DNA of 64,000 bases from Ruegeria arenilitoris (GTDB lineage: Bacteria > Pseudomonadota > Alphaproteobacteria > Rhodobacterales > Rhodobacteraceae), in contig NZ_WQCA01000011.1 in the NCBI RefSeq assembly GCF_013032445.1, forward strand, positions 62,001 through 126,000. The letters are read 5' to 3'. Of this stretch, positions 45,293 through 53,145 are shown piece by piece. Within the stretch, counting starts at the first letter, position 1, and every line of letters begins with the position of its first letter. A model generated the notes under the pieces. It did no database searches. It was given only the letters and a program-made list of their open reading frames with translations, and was not told the DNA's origin. Position numbers and translations under genes: made by a program.

Positions 45293-46509
45293 AGCTCGGA
45301 TCGGGCGCGGCGGATACCGATCCAACACAGCGCGCAAACCAGCACAAAGAAGACGGCGATCCATAGGAACTGAGTGCCCAGCGAAATGCCTCGATCAATC
45401 AAAACGCCGGTCAGAGCCGGGCCGATGGCCGATCCCAGCACCATGACCGCCGTTGCCAGCGCCTTGATCGCGCCGATATGCCGAGTGCCGTAGAACTCGG
45501 CCCAGAAGGCACTGGGTAATGTCGTGTTCGCGCCGACGGTCAGGGCCAGAAAGATCAGGCCGACCAATGCTCCGCCGATCGTGTCCGTGACCGAGAGGAT
45601 GGCAAAGCCAACCGCCATGGGTAGCTGGTAATAGGGCATGATGCGTGCCGTGCCCCACCTATCAAGCGCCCAGCCCGCCGCAAACATCGACAGGATCGAC
45701 ATACCTGTAAACATCGGGAACAGGGCCACCAGTTGGATATGGGGCCAGTCCTTGACCGCAGCTAAATGCACCTGATGGAAGAAAAAAGCGGTTATGAAGG
45801 CCGATGGCCCAAGGATTGCAGGGGCCATGAACCAGAACAGCGGATGAAGCAGCGCCGCGCGCCGGGTCCAATGGCGGTCCTGCATCCCGGTGGCGGTGTG
45901 ATCGCCTGTCAGGCTCTGCGGGGTGCGTTCATGCCGTAATAAACCCATCAGGACCGGGATACCTGTGATCGTCACCCCCGCGGCGACCACCCATAACCAG
46001 CGCCAGTCCAGAAAAGCCATTGCGGCGACAAAGATAAGGGGCAGCAGGGATTCCCCAATCGCATAACCCAGCGAGGCAACGGACAGGGCCTTGCCCCGAG
46101 TCGCTGTGAACCAGCGCGCCATGGCGACTTGCGCCAGATGGATGCTCATCCCCTGCCCGAACAGGCGCAACAGAAAGATCATCACGGGCAACAGAAACAG
46201 CGCAGTGTTCGTGGCCATCGCCATCGCTGCCATCGCCAAACCGGCCAGAACAACCGGCCCCAATATCCGCACGCGGAAGATGTCGGTCAGGCCCCCGGCC
46301 CAGATCATCACAATGGCCGATACCGTGGTGCCCAGCGAATAGATCGCGCCCCATGAGCCGTGGGTCAGGCCGAACTCCGTGCGGATATGGCCCGAGAAGA
46401 TCGAGATGAAGAAGGTCTGTCCAAAGCTGGACATGAAGGTCAGAAGGACGCCCGCACTCAGCCAGTTTGCATTTTCAATCAGATACCGGCGCAGGCTGAA
46501 CCCTGTCAC
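45289..46509 (-). CDS. MFS transporter
   Basis: Major facilitator superfamily transporter of 406 residues with about 12 hydrophobic helices. The motif-A-like loop between helices 2 and 3 reads GGLTDIFRVR. The substrate cannot be predicted; the overall pattern (SFGQTFFISIF near the N-terminus, then GSWGAIYSLGT) resembles monocarboxylate or oxalate/formate-type carriers. Its ATG overlaps the stop of the upstream lipoprotein hydrolase gene (ATGA), so the two are co-expressed. Confidence 0.87.
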   Translation of the reverse strand: MTGFSLRRYLIENANWLSAGVLLTFMSSFGQTFFISIFSGHIRTEFGLTHGSWGAIYSLGTTVSAIVMIWAGGLTDIFRVRILGPVVLAGLAMAAMAMATNTALFLLPVMIFLLRLFGQGMSIHLAQVAMARWFTATRGKALSVASLGYAIGESLLPLIFVAAMAFLDWRWLWVVAAGVTITGIPVLMGLLRHERTPQSLTGDHTATGMQDRHWTRRAALLHPLFWFMAPAILGPSAFITAFFFHQVHLAAVKDWPHIQLVALFPMFTGMSILSMFAAGWALDRWGTARIMPYYQLPMAVGFAILSVTDTIGGALVGLIFLALTVGANTTLPSAFWAEFYGTRHIGAIKALATAVMVLGSAIGPALTGVLIDRGISLGTQFLWIAVFFVLVCALCWIGIRRARSEL

Positions 46510-47606
46510 GGGGTTGTCACCTCGGCCTCACCGGTTTCCGTCAGGACGATCTCGGTTGCGCCATCTGGGTTGCGTTGACTGGGCGGTACCAGAACATCGA
46601 TTCCGGGCCGTTCATCGGGACCGAACGTGTTGCTGACCCGCCGGACCGAACTGAGGATTGCCAGCAACGCCGGAGAGGTGGCGGCCACAAAATGCGAGGA
46701 TTCAGCATCGCTGTTGAAGGCCGTAGTGTCGATCACATTGATCGGATACTCGGCCAGCGAGTCGACCGAGCTGATATTACCAAGTCTTTCTCCTTCGTCC
46801 GTGCCACGCAGGCGGGCCGAGATGTTCAGGATTTTGTCTTTCTGCGACACCATAACAATAAAGGGATCTGGCGGTGTCTTGATCCGCTCCATCTGCGAGC
46901 GGAACAAGTCCACGTCCAGATCGGGTGAGATCAGTACGACGCCTTCGAGGTTCCTGTTGGCCCAACCGGGTTCCTGCAATTCGGCCTGCCGCATCATCTC
47001 CATCGACAAGGCGCTCCCCATGGAATGCGCCACCAGAATGACACGCTTAACACCCATGGATTTCAGTTCGCGGATTGTTTGCTCTAACCCGTCGCGGGCA
47101 AACAGCATACTGTCCAGATCGTAGGCATAGCCGTACCCTGTCGCGCGGCTGGGCCAGGAATAAACAAGGATCTGTCCGGGCAGACCAATGTCATGGGATA
47201 ACTGCGCCGCGCGGAAGATGGTTTCCGTTTGGGTCGAGTTATAGCCGTGCACAAAGATCGTAACGTCGTCCTGTCCGCGAAGATGCTCTCGTAACCCCTG
47301 TGGTCCATTCAGTTCGGTTATGTCCGCCAGAACGAATTCTTTTTGTGGGTTCGGGTTGGCGTAGGAAAACTTCAGCGTTCCTGGTGTGTGGTTCGGCGGG
47401 ATAGAAACTTTGGTTTCCAGGTATTGCAGCGTTTCGCCACGCCGGAAGCCGTATGACCCATCCACCTCACGTGCGCGCGATGTGCTGGCAAACACGGTTT
47501 TGGGTGTACCCACGGTCAGGGCCGAGGGCACAGTTTCCGTGATCGTCCTGTCGACGCAGGCGGTCACAGACAGTGAGGCAATCAGAACAATAAAATAGCG
47601 CAGCAC
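46506..47606 (-). CDS. Lipoprotein alpha/beta hydrolase (DUF900-like)
   Basis: Probable envelope-anchored alpha/beta hydrolase. The signal peptide ends in a lipobox VTAC (Cys17). The hydrolase core shows FVHGYNSTQTETIFRAAQL (oxyanion region), then the nucleophile elbow AHSMGSALSMEMM with Ser, LISPDLDVDLFR, and a late His in SSHFVA. This is the DUF900 type, for which no physiological substrate is established. It is coupled to the downstream MFS gene, so a hydrolysis product may be the transported compound; that is inference. Confidence 0.87.
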   Translation of the reverse strand: MLRYFIVLIASLSVTACVDRTITETVPSALTVGTPKTVFASTSRAREVDGSYGFRRGETLQYLETKVSIPPNHTPGTLKFSYANPNPQKEFVLADITELNGPQGLREHLRGQDDVTIFVHGYNSTQTETIFRAAQLSHDIGLPGQILVYSWPSRATGYGYAYDLDSMLFARDGLEQTIRELKSMGVKRVILVAHSMGSALSMEMMRQAELQEPGWANRNLEGVVLISPDLDVDLFRSQMERIKTPPDPFIVMVSQKDKILNISARLRGTDEGERLGNISSVDSLAEYPINVIDTTAFNSDAESSHFVAATSPALLAILSSVRRVSNTFGPDERPGIDVLVPPSQRNPDGATEIVLTETGEAEVTTP

Positions 47607-47702
47607 GGGCAGACCTCGGAAGCTTTTGCGCCAAGCTATCGATTTCTGGCCCCGCGTCCAGCAACATGGGGCAATAGGAACGGCAAAAACCGGCTGGCCG
47701 TG

Positions 47703-49010
47703 TTACAGAACGTAACGGCTGAGGTCGGTGGATTTGGTCAGCTCACCCAGATTGTCGTCCACGAACTGCGCGTTCACGGTAATCTCGGCTCCGGCATGAT
47801 CGGGCGCGGTAAAGGACAGCTCTTCGAACACTCGCTCCATCACCGTGTAAAGCCGCCGTGCGCCAATATTCTCGACGGTCTGGTTCACATCCGCAGCAAT
47901 ACGGGCCAGCGCCGCGATACCATCTTCGGTAAAGCTGACGGTGACCTCTTCGGTGCCCATCAGGGCGGTGTATTGCAGGGTCAGGGCGTTGTCGGTCTCG
48001 GTCAGGATGCGCACGAAATCTTCTTCGGTCAGTGCACGCAGTTCCACGCGGATCGGCAGTCGGCCCTGCAATTCCGGCAACAGGTCCGAGGGCTTGGCGA
48101 TGTGAAACGCGCCAGAAGCGATGAACAGAATATGGTCGGTTTTCACCGGGCCATGCTTGGTGCTGACGGTGGTGCCTTCGATCAGGGGCAGCAAATCGCG
48201 CTGCACCCCTTCGCGGCTGACGTCGCCGCCGCGTACTTCGGCGCGGGCGCAGACCTTGTCGATCTCGTCCAGAAACACGATGCCGTTCTGTTCCACGGAT
48301 TCCAACGCTACGCGGTTGACGGTTTCATCCTCCAGCAGTTTGTCGGCTTCTTCCCCGATCAACGCATCATAGCTTTCGGCGACTGTCATGCGTTTCTTGA
48401 CGGTGCGCCCGCCAAAGGCCTTGCCGAAGATATCGCCCAGATTCATCATGCCCATCTGACTGCCGGGCTGGCCGGGCACGTCAAACATCGGCATCGGATT
48501 TGAGGTGTCGGACAGTTCCAGCTCGATCACCGTATCGTCCAGCTCACCCGCTTTCAGCTTTTTGCGGAACATCTCGCGGGTGCCTTCGCGGGCGTCGGTG
48601 CCGGCGATGGCCTCGATGACGCGGTCTTCGGCGGCCTGATGCGCCTTGGCTTTCACATCCTCACGCATGTATTCACGGGTCTGGATGATGGCGGCATCGG
48701 CCAGATCGCGCACGATCTGTTCCACGTCGCGCCCGACATATCCGACCTCGGTAAATTTGGTGGCCTCAACCTTGATGAAGGGCGCGCGAGCCAGTTTGGC
48801 CAGACGGCGGCTGATCTCGGTCTTGCCAACGCCGGTGGGGCCGATCATCAGGATGTTCTTGGGATAGACCTCATCGCGGATGTCATCGGCCAATTGCTTG
48901 CGCCGCCAGCGGTTGCGCAGGGCTACGGCGACGGCACGCTTGGCATCCTTCTGACCGATGATGAAACGGTCCAGTTCCGAGACAATCTCGCGCGGGGTCA
49001 GGTCGGTCAA
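47703..49010 (-). CDS. hslU: ATP-dependent protease ATPase subunit HslU
   Basis: AAA+ unfoldase that feeds substrates to the HslV peptidase. Walker A is [15 protein letters not shown] (about 56-70), Walker B is [10 protein letters not shown], and the C-terminal tail ends with the conserved DLSRYVL that docks into HslV. It is 435 residues. The start is TTG at 49010 with AAGGA seven bases upstream. The partner hslV is 1.4 kb away, with an oppositely oriented MFS gene in between. Confidence 0.96.
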   Translation of the reverse strand: MTDLTPREIVSELDRFIIGQKDAKRAVAVALRNRWRRKQLADDIRDEVYPKNILMIGPTGVGKTEISRRLAKLARAPFIKVEATKFTEVGYVGRDVEQIVRDLADAAIIQTREYMREDVKAKAHQAAEDRVIEAIAGTDAREGTREMFRKKLKAGELDDTVIELELSDTSNPMPMFDVPGQPGSQMGMMNLGDIFGKAFGGRTVKKRMTVAESYDALIGEEADKLLEDETVNRVALESVEQNGIVFLDEIDKVCARAEVRGGDVSREGVQRDLLPLIEGTTVSTKHGPVKTDHILFIASGAFHIAKPSDLLPELQGRLPIRVELRALTEEDFVRILTETDNALTLQYTALMGTEEVTVSFTEDGIAALARIAADVNQTVENIGARRLYTVMERVFEELSFTAPDHAGAEITVNAQFVDDNLGELTKSTDLSRYVL

Positions 49011-49201
49011 AGCGTAGTCCTTCCGGTCGGCATATCAAAGCTTGGGCTTAGGTAATCACCGCTGAGGCGAAAACAACCAAGCCTTTTTCATTAGCAGCGT
49101 TGGTTAGCAATGCCCCACCCGGTTTGCAAATGCTTTCCATAGGTGAAATCCGCCCGCTCTGATACAGTGTTTTCAAGGCGTTGAGGGTCAGGAGCGCGGA
49201 C

Positions 49202-50443
49202 ATGACGAAAATTGCCAAGATTACTTTGCTGTTTGTGGTGTTTGTGGACCTGATCGGACAGGGGCTTGTCTTCCCGATCATCAACTCACTGATCATGGAG
49301 ACGAAATCCGGTTTTCTACCCGACAGCACTCCCGACGGCCGCCGACATTTTTATTACGGGCTGGTGATCGGGTGCTTTTTTCTGTCGTGGTTTCTGGGGG
49401 TGGTCTATGTCTCGAAGGTATCGGATTCCATCGGGCGCAAAAACGCTTTGCTGGTCTGTTTGGGCGGAGCGTTGGCAGGCTATGCGATTACCATTGCCTC
49501 GCTTTATATGGACAGCCTGCTGCTGCTGATCCTGGGCCGGTCGATCACGGGGTTCACGGCTGGCAACCAGCCGATTGCGCAGGCGGCGATGATTGACGGC
49601 AGCACTGATGCAGCCGACCGGGATCGCAACATGGGGTATATCGTGACCGGCGTCAGCTTTGGCCTGGTCGGAGGCCCGATCATTGGGGCGGTCCTGTCGG
49701 ATTCGGCGCTGCTGGGCAGTGTCGCCACGCTGAAAACCCCGTTCTACGGTGCTTTCGTTCTGGTGTTGATCGCCATTTTCCTTGTGCTGTTCTTCTTCAA
49801 GGATACGCGGACCGAGCGCGCTGCCTTTGTTTTCCGCCCCCGTGATATCACCGACAGTCTGATTGCCGTGCGCGGGCATCCGATGGTTCTGAAAATCCTG
49901 CCAGTCTATGCGTTCTTCATGATCGCCAACGTGACTTTCTATGTCTTTGTCGACAATTTCCTGACCAGCCGCTTTGGTTATGGCGTGATCGGCGGCAGCG
50001 TGGCGATGGTGGTGATTGGCTTTGCGCTAGCGTTTTCCAGTACCTTCCTGGTGAAACCCGCGCAGGAGAGATTCAGCAAGCACCAGATCGTTTATACTTC
50101 GCTGGTTGTCATGGTGATCTGCGGCTTTGCCTTTGCCTTCAGCCCCAGCGGGGTGCTGAGCTATGTGCCAGTCTTCTTCTTCTATTTCTTCTTCGGCGTT
50201 TCTTACCCAACCCTACTGGGTCTGTTTTCATCCAGCGTCAGCGAGACGGATCAAGGCTGGGTCATGGGTGTGACCACGGCGGTCTTCTGCCTCGCCGGAG
50301 GGATCATGTCCCTGATCGGCGGCGGGCTGATGAGCATCGACATCCGCGTGCCCTATTACATCGTGATCATCGTCGCGATCTTTGGCCTGATCGGGATGCA
50401 TCGCCGTTGGAAAGGAAAAGAGATCAAAGCGTTGTTAGCCTGA
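49202..50443 (+). CDS. MFS transporter (DHA1/TetA-like) between hslU and hslV
   Basis: A 12-helix MFS carrier of 413 residues. The N-terminus [19 protein letters not shown] resembles the first helix of drug:proton antiporters of the TCR/Tet type, and [16 protein letters not shown] is the conserved motif A between helices 2 and 3. The start ATG 49202 follows AGGAG at seven to eight bases. It is divergent from hslU and converges on hslV with a nine-base overlap. Substrate unknown; drug efflux is a family-level guess. Confidence 0.88.
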   Translation: MTKIAKITLLFVVFVDLIGQGLVFPIINSLIMETKSGFLPDSTPDGRRHFYYGLVIGCFFLSWFLGVVYVSKVSDSIGRKNALLVCLGGALAGYAITIASLYMDSLLLLILGRSITGFTAGNQPIAQAAMIDGSTDAADRDRNMGYIVTGVSFGLVGGPIIGAVLSDSALLGSVATLKTPFYGAFVLVLIAIFLVLFFFKDTRTERAAFVFRPRDITDSLIAVRGHPMVLKILPVYAFFMIANVTFYVFVDNFLTSRFGYGVIGGSVAMVVIGFALAFSSTFLVKPAQERFSKHQIVYTSLVVMVICGFAFAFSPSGVLSYVPVFFFYFFFGVSYPTLLGLFSSSVSETDQGWVMGVTTAVFCLAGGIMSLIGGGLMSIDIRVPYYIVIIVAIFGLIGMHRRWKGKEIKALLA

Positions 50444-50992
50444 AATGGTTTCCACCGTTAGATTTCCGTTCGTGTAGACGCAGATATCGGCGGCGATTGC
50501 CATCGCCTCACGCGCGACCTGTTCGGCCTCTTTGTCGCTGTCCATCATCGCGCGGGCTGCGGCCAAGGCGAAGTTTCCGCCCGATCCGATGGCCGCCACG
50601 TTGTGTTCCGGCTCCAGCACGTCGCCTGCCCCGGTGATCACCAGCAGATCCTTGCCGTCGGTGACGATTAGCATCGCCTCGAGCTTTTGCAGGTACTTAT
50701 CTGTGCGCCAGTCCTTGGCCAATTCGACCGAGGCGCGGGCCAACTGTCCTGGCGTGGCCTCAAGCTTGGCTTCCAGTCGTTCCAGCAGGGTGAACGCATC
50801 GGCGGTCGATCCGGCAAATCCAGCCACAACCTCGAACCCGCCGGGCGACAGGCGGCGCACTTTGCGGGCGGTGCCTTTGATCACGGTTTGGCCCAAGCTG
50901 ACCTGTCCGTCGCCGGCAATCACCACCTGGCCGCCCTTTTTGACGCCAATGATCGTTGTGCCATGCCAACCGGGAAAATCGCTGTCTGCCAT
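50435..50992 (-). CDS. hslV: ATP-dependent protease proteolytic subunit HslV
   Basis: Threonine peptidase of the bacterial proteasome-like HslUV complex. The mature N-terminal nucleophile is the first Thr of [11 protein letters not shown] (about residue 12); [12 protein letters not shown] and [17 protein letters not shown] follow. It is 185 residues. GGAGG lies five bases before the ATG. A possible heat-shock promoter is upstream. It is separated from hslU by the opposing MFS gene, so the two subunits cannot share one simple operon here. Confidence 0.96.
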   Translation of the reverse strand: MADSDFPGWHGTTIIGVKKGGQVVIAGDGQVSLGQTVIKGTARKVRRLSPGGFEVVAGFAGSTADAFTLLERLEAKLEATPGQLARASVELAKDWRTDKYLQKLEAMLIVTDGKDLLVITGAGDVLEPEHNVAAIGSGGNFALAAARAMMDSDKEAEQVAREAMAIAADICVYTNGNLTVETISG

Positions 50993-51020
50993 CAGGGCCT
51001 CCGTTCTTCGCTGGCATCCT

Positions 51021-51049
51021 ATATGGGCCGGTCCCGTCCGCAGCGCAAC
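51021..51049 (-). promoter_or_regulatory. Possible RpoH-type promoter for hslV
   Basis: On the reverse strand GTTGCGC (51049-51043) and CCCATAT (51027-51021) are about 15 bases apart and lie about 30 bases before the hslV start. The -10 half resembles the alphaproteobacterial heat-shock sigma box (CCCCATNT); the -35 matches CTTG only partly. Confidence 0.3.
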
Positions 51050-51188
51050 AGTTCACAAACTGCCTAAATGATATGCATAAAACGCAAATCGGGGTTACCG
51101 GACTAGCAATTGTGAGACTCGGCACTTGAGCCTAAATGAAACTCACAACCGACGAAGGGTCGGCTGTTTCAGTTTAAGGAATGCGCAA

Positions 51189-51383
51189 ATGGCAACCACC
51201 GCAAATATCCATGCGCCGCTCGGAGCAGCTACCATCCTGCATGTAGTGGACGCGTTCACCGCAGCTTTTGAAAAAGCGGCCGAATGGAACGAAACCCGCA
51301 AAACTCGCGCGCTGCTGGCAGAGCTGAGCGATGCACAGCTGGACGATATCGGCCTGTGCCGTGCGGACATCGACAAAGTCTGA
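51189..51383 (+). CDS. DUF1127 domain small protein
   Basis: A 64-residue protein ending in the DUF1127 helix pair: TRALLAELSDAQLDDIGLCRADIDK. Small DUF1127 proteins in alphaproteobacteria bind RNA or affect phosphate, carbon and stress responses; the role of this one is unknown. The start ATG 51189 follows AAGGAA; an earlier in-frame start at 51126 runs through non-coding sequence. A clear intrinsic terminator follows 30 bases after the stop, so it is a single-gene transcript. Confidence 0.87.
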   Translation: MATTANIHAPLGAATILHVVDAFTAAFEKAAEWNETRKTRALLAELSDAQLDDIGLCRADIDKV

Positions 51384-51412
51384 TCCGCCGTCAGTACGAC
51401 CGCAAAAGATGA

Positions 51413-51436
51413 GCCGCTCGCCAGAGCGGCTTTTTC
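51413..51436 (+). terminator. Rho-independent terminator after the DUF1127 gene
   Basis: GCCGCTC (51413-51419), four-base loop, GAGCGGC (51424-51430), then TTTTT. This is a perfect 7-bp GC-rich stem followed by a T-tract, directly after the DUF1127 gene and before the convergent Lin0512 gene. Confidence 0.85.
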
Positions 51437-51440
51437 TTTG

Positions 51441-51803
51441 TCAGGACAGTTTGTATAGGCCGGAAAGATCCGGCAGGAACGCTTCGATCGCGGCGGTTGC
51501 CACAACATGTCGGGTTCCGGCCTCGGTATCTTCAACGTCCAGCCCGCCTTTGACGGCCCGTACCTCGGCCCGACCTCGGGGCAGATCGGCCGCGACCAAC
51601 TCACAATTCACGCGCTCCGGCTGCTGCACGCCAATCGTGACCATCACACGCATCTCGGCATGGTCGATGCCCAGTTTGGAAAACAGAGTGATCGAGGAAT
51701 GGTGCAGCGCATCCTGCACCGCCCGCCGCGCCGCCTTGGTGTAGTCCTGACCGTAAAGGTCATTCCCTGTGCCCATCTCAAGGATGATACGTTTTTCGGT
51801 CAT
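51441..51803 (-). CDS. Lin0512 family protein (second of tandem pair)
   Basis: A 120-residue cytoplasmic protein of the Lin0512 family (function unknown). It shares with its upstream neighbour the pattern EMGTGNDLYGQDYTKAARRA / FGMGTSLRREDYTEAALRA, the A(L/V)(H/W)(H/N)(S)S block and a GGLDVEDTE / GGLDIEKPH motif near residue 87. It begins inside the stop of the upstream copy (ATGA). The pair probably arose by duplication and may form a heteromer. Confidence 0.83.
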   Translation of the reverse strand: MTEKRIILEMGTGNDLYGQDYTKAARRAVQDALHHSSITLFSKLGIDHAEMRVMVTIGVQQPERVNCELVAADLPRGRAEVRAVKGGLDVEDTEAGTRHVVATAAIEAFLPDLSGLYKLS

Positions 51804-52150
51804 TCCACTGGCTCCATGTCGAAGGAAACAACGACGGCCGCGTTGGCAATAACCGTGCGCCCTTCGGTGTGGGGTTTTTCGATATCCAACCCGCCCTGCG
51901 TGACGGTGATATTGGGCTGGCCATAGGGAAAGATCACTTTCAGCGCGTCCTTGTCCACCTGATCAGGTTTCTGCACGCCAATTTCGGCGTCGATGATCAT
52001 CGCCTCTTTCGGGAAATCGAACAGCTCGGCCATGTTGACCGAGTTGTGCCAAAGCGCGTCCTTGATCGCCCGCAAAGCCGCTTCGGTGTAGTCCTCACGG
52101 CGCAACGACGTTCCCATTCCGAATTCCACAAGCACCCGTGTACTGGGCAT
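51800..52150 (-). CDS. Lin0512 family protein (first of tandem pair)
   Basis: A 116-residue paralogue of the gene directly downstream, with VLVEFGMGTSLRREDYTEA (5-23), the AIKDALWHNSVNM block and VTQGGLDIEKPH. The ATG at 52150 has AGGAG five bases upstream; the frame is open ten codons further but without a better site. No enzymatic motif is recognisable. About 190 bases of AT-richer, apparently non-coding sequence separate it from the divergent secreted-protein gene. Confidence 0.83.
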   Translation of the reverse strand: MPSTRVLVEFGMGTSLRREDYTEAALRAIKDALWHNSVNMAELFDFPKEAMIIDAEIGVQKPDQVDKDALKVIFPYGQPNITVTQGGLDIEKPHTEGRTVIANAAVVVSFDMEPVE

Positions 52151-52342
52151 GTCATCTCCTGTCGTTAGTTCCCATGCCAACCTGCACGAGTTTCTGTAAA
52201 TTGTAAGAATGAAAACGATGCATGATGTCGGGCAAGGCTTGATTACCGAAAACGCATTTGTGGACAGAGCGATGTAAAATCTCGGAAATTTCGTTTAAAG
52301 TCAAAGCCATTAATTTGTGCGGTCGTGAAAGGAATTTTTGTG

Positions 52343-52699
52343 ATGAGGTCGTTTCAGCTCATGTCATTGGTGGTGGTATTAGGTTGTGCCGTGACGCAGG
52401 CGTCAGCCGAAGAGATTGAAAGCAAACACAAGTTCATGGAACTGGTCGTTGGCAAAAAGCTTGTTCAGGGACAGGCTTGGGTGAAAATACTCAAAAACGG
52501 CGTGGTTGAAGGCAAAGGCCCCGAAGGCGGCAGCATCAGCGGCTCATGGGAATGGAAAGGCACGCATTATTGCCGGGACCTTGTGATCGACGGCGTACCC
52601 CTGCCCCATGATTGTCAGGTCGTTTCCCTCGCGGATGACTCAGTCACATTCACGCACAAGGATGGCAGTGGGATTTCTGTGAGCTGGACAATCGAGTGA
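52343..52699 (+). CDS. Small secreted protein of unknown function
   Basis: A 118-residue protein with a signal peptide (hydrophobic core about 4-17, cleavage after QASA), so periplasmic. The mature part contains a glycine-rich stretch EGKGPEGGSISGSWEWKG and two cysteines in HYCRDLVIDG and HDCQVV that could form a disulfide. Similar small rhodobacteral proteins with this CRDL...CQ pattern are, as far as I recall, often labelled dihydrodipicolinate reductase, which nothing here supports. The start ATG 52343 follows AAGGA; a GTG at 52325 is the alternative. Confidence 0.75.
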   Translation: MRSFQLMSLVVVLGCAVTQASAEEIESKHKFMELVVGKKLVQGQAWVKILKNGVVEGKGPEGGSISGSWEWKGTHYCRDLVIDGVPLPHDCQVVSLADDSVTFTHKDGSGISVSWTIE

Positions 52700-52715
52700 C
52701 GGATTTTGAAAAAAG

Positions 52716-52743
52716 AAAGGGTGCCCAATTCAAGGCACCCTTT
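52716..52743. terminator. Bidirectional intrinsic terminator
   Basis: AAAGGGTGCC (52716-52725) and GGCACCCTTT (52734-52743) form a perfect 10-bp stem with an eight-base loop. The A/T ends give a T-tract on each strand, so it can end both the secreted-protein gene (+) and trxA (-), which converge on it. Confidence 0.8.
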
Positions 52744-52764
52744 GCATCGATATTCTGAAGGCAA

Positions 52765-53085
52765 TCAGATCGACTCGTCGATCCAGCTTTGCAGCGCCGC
52801 TTTCGGGGCGGCACCAGCACGGTTCGAAATAACCTGACCGTCCTTGAAGATGAACAGCGCCGGGATGCCGCGTACGCCCATGGCGGCGGCTGCGTTCGGG
52901 TTGCTGTCCACGTCGACTTTGGCGATTTTGATCTTGTCACCGTATTCAGCGGCCAGCTCTTCCAGAGCGGGGCCAATCTGCTTACAGGGGCCACACCATT
53001 CGGCCCAGAAATCGACAACCACGGGGATGTCGGAATTCTTAACCTCGGCGTCAAAGGTATCGTCGGTTACGGCTACGGTCGACAT
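52765..53085 (-). CDS. trxA: Thioredoxin
   Basis: Cytoplasmic thiol-disulfide reductant (106 residues). The active site is WCGPCKQ (about 31-37) preceded by VVDFWAE, and the cis-proline loop is [16 protein letters not shown] precedes the ATG. It is the last gene of the regB-to-trxA run, 60 bases after addA, and ends at the shared bidirectional terminator. Confidence 0.96.
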   Translation of the reverse strand: MSTVAVTDDTFDAEVKNSDIPVVVDFWAEWCGPCKQIGPALEELAAEYGDKIKIAKVDVDSNPNAAAAMGVRGIPALFIFKDGQVISNRAGAAPKAALQSWIDESI

Positions 53086-53145
53086 TTCATGTCTCCTGAA
53101 TGGGGTAAACTCGGGAACAGAACGTAGGGTCGCCGCAGTCCGAGG

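Noticed and set aside
49048..49134. 28-codon reverse-strand frame (ATG at 49134) in the leader of hslU
   Set aside because: No convincing Shine-Dalgarno sequence and no attenuator-like stems or terminator between it and hslU; chance ORFs of this size are common.
52209..52277. 22-codon forward ORF upstream of the small secreted protein
   Set aside because: Weak ribosome site, no hairpin or terminator associated with it, and length well within chance expectation.
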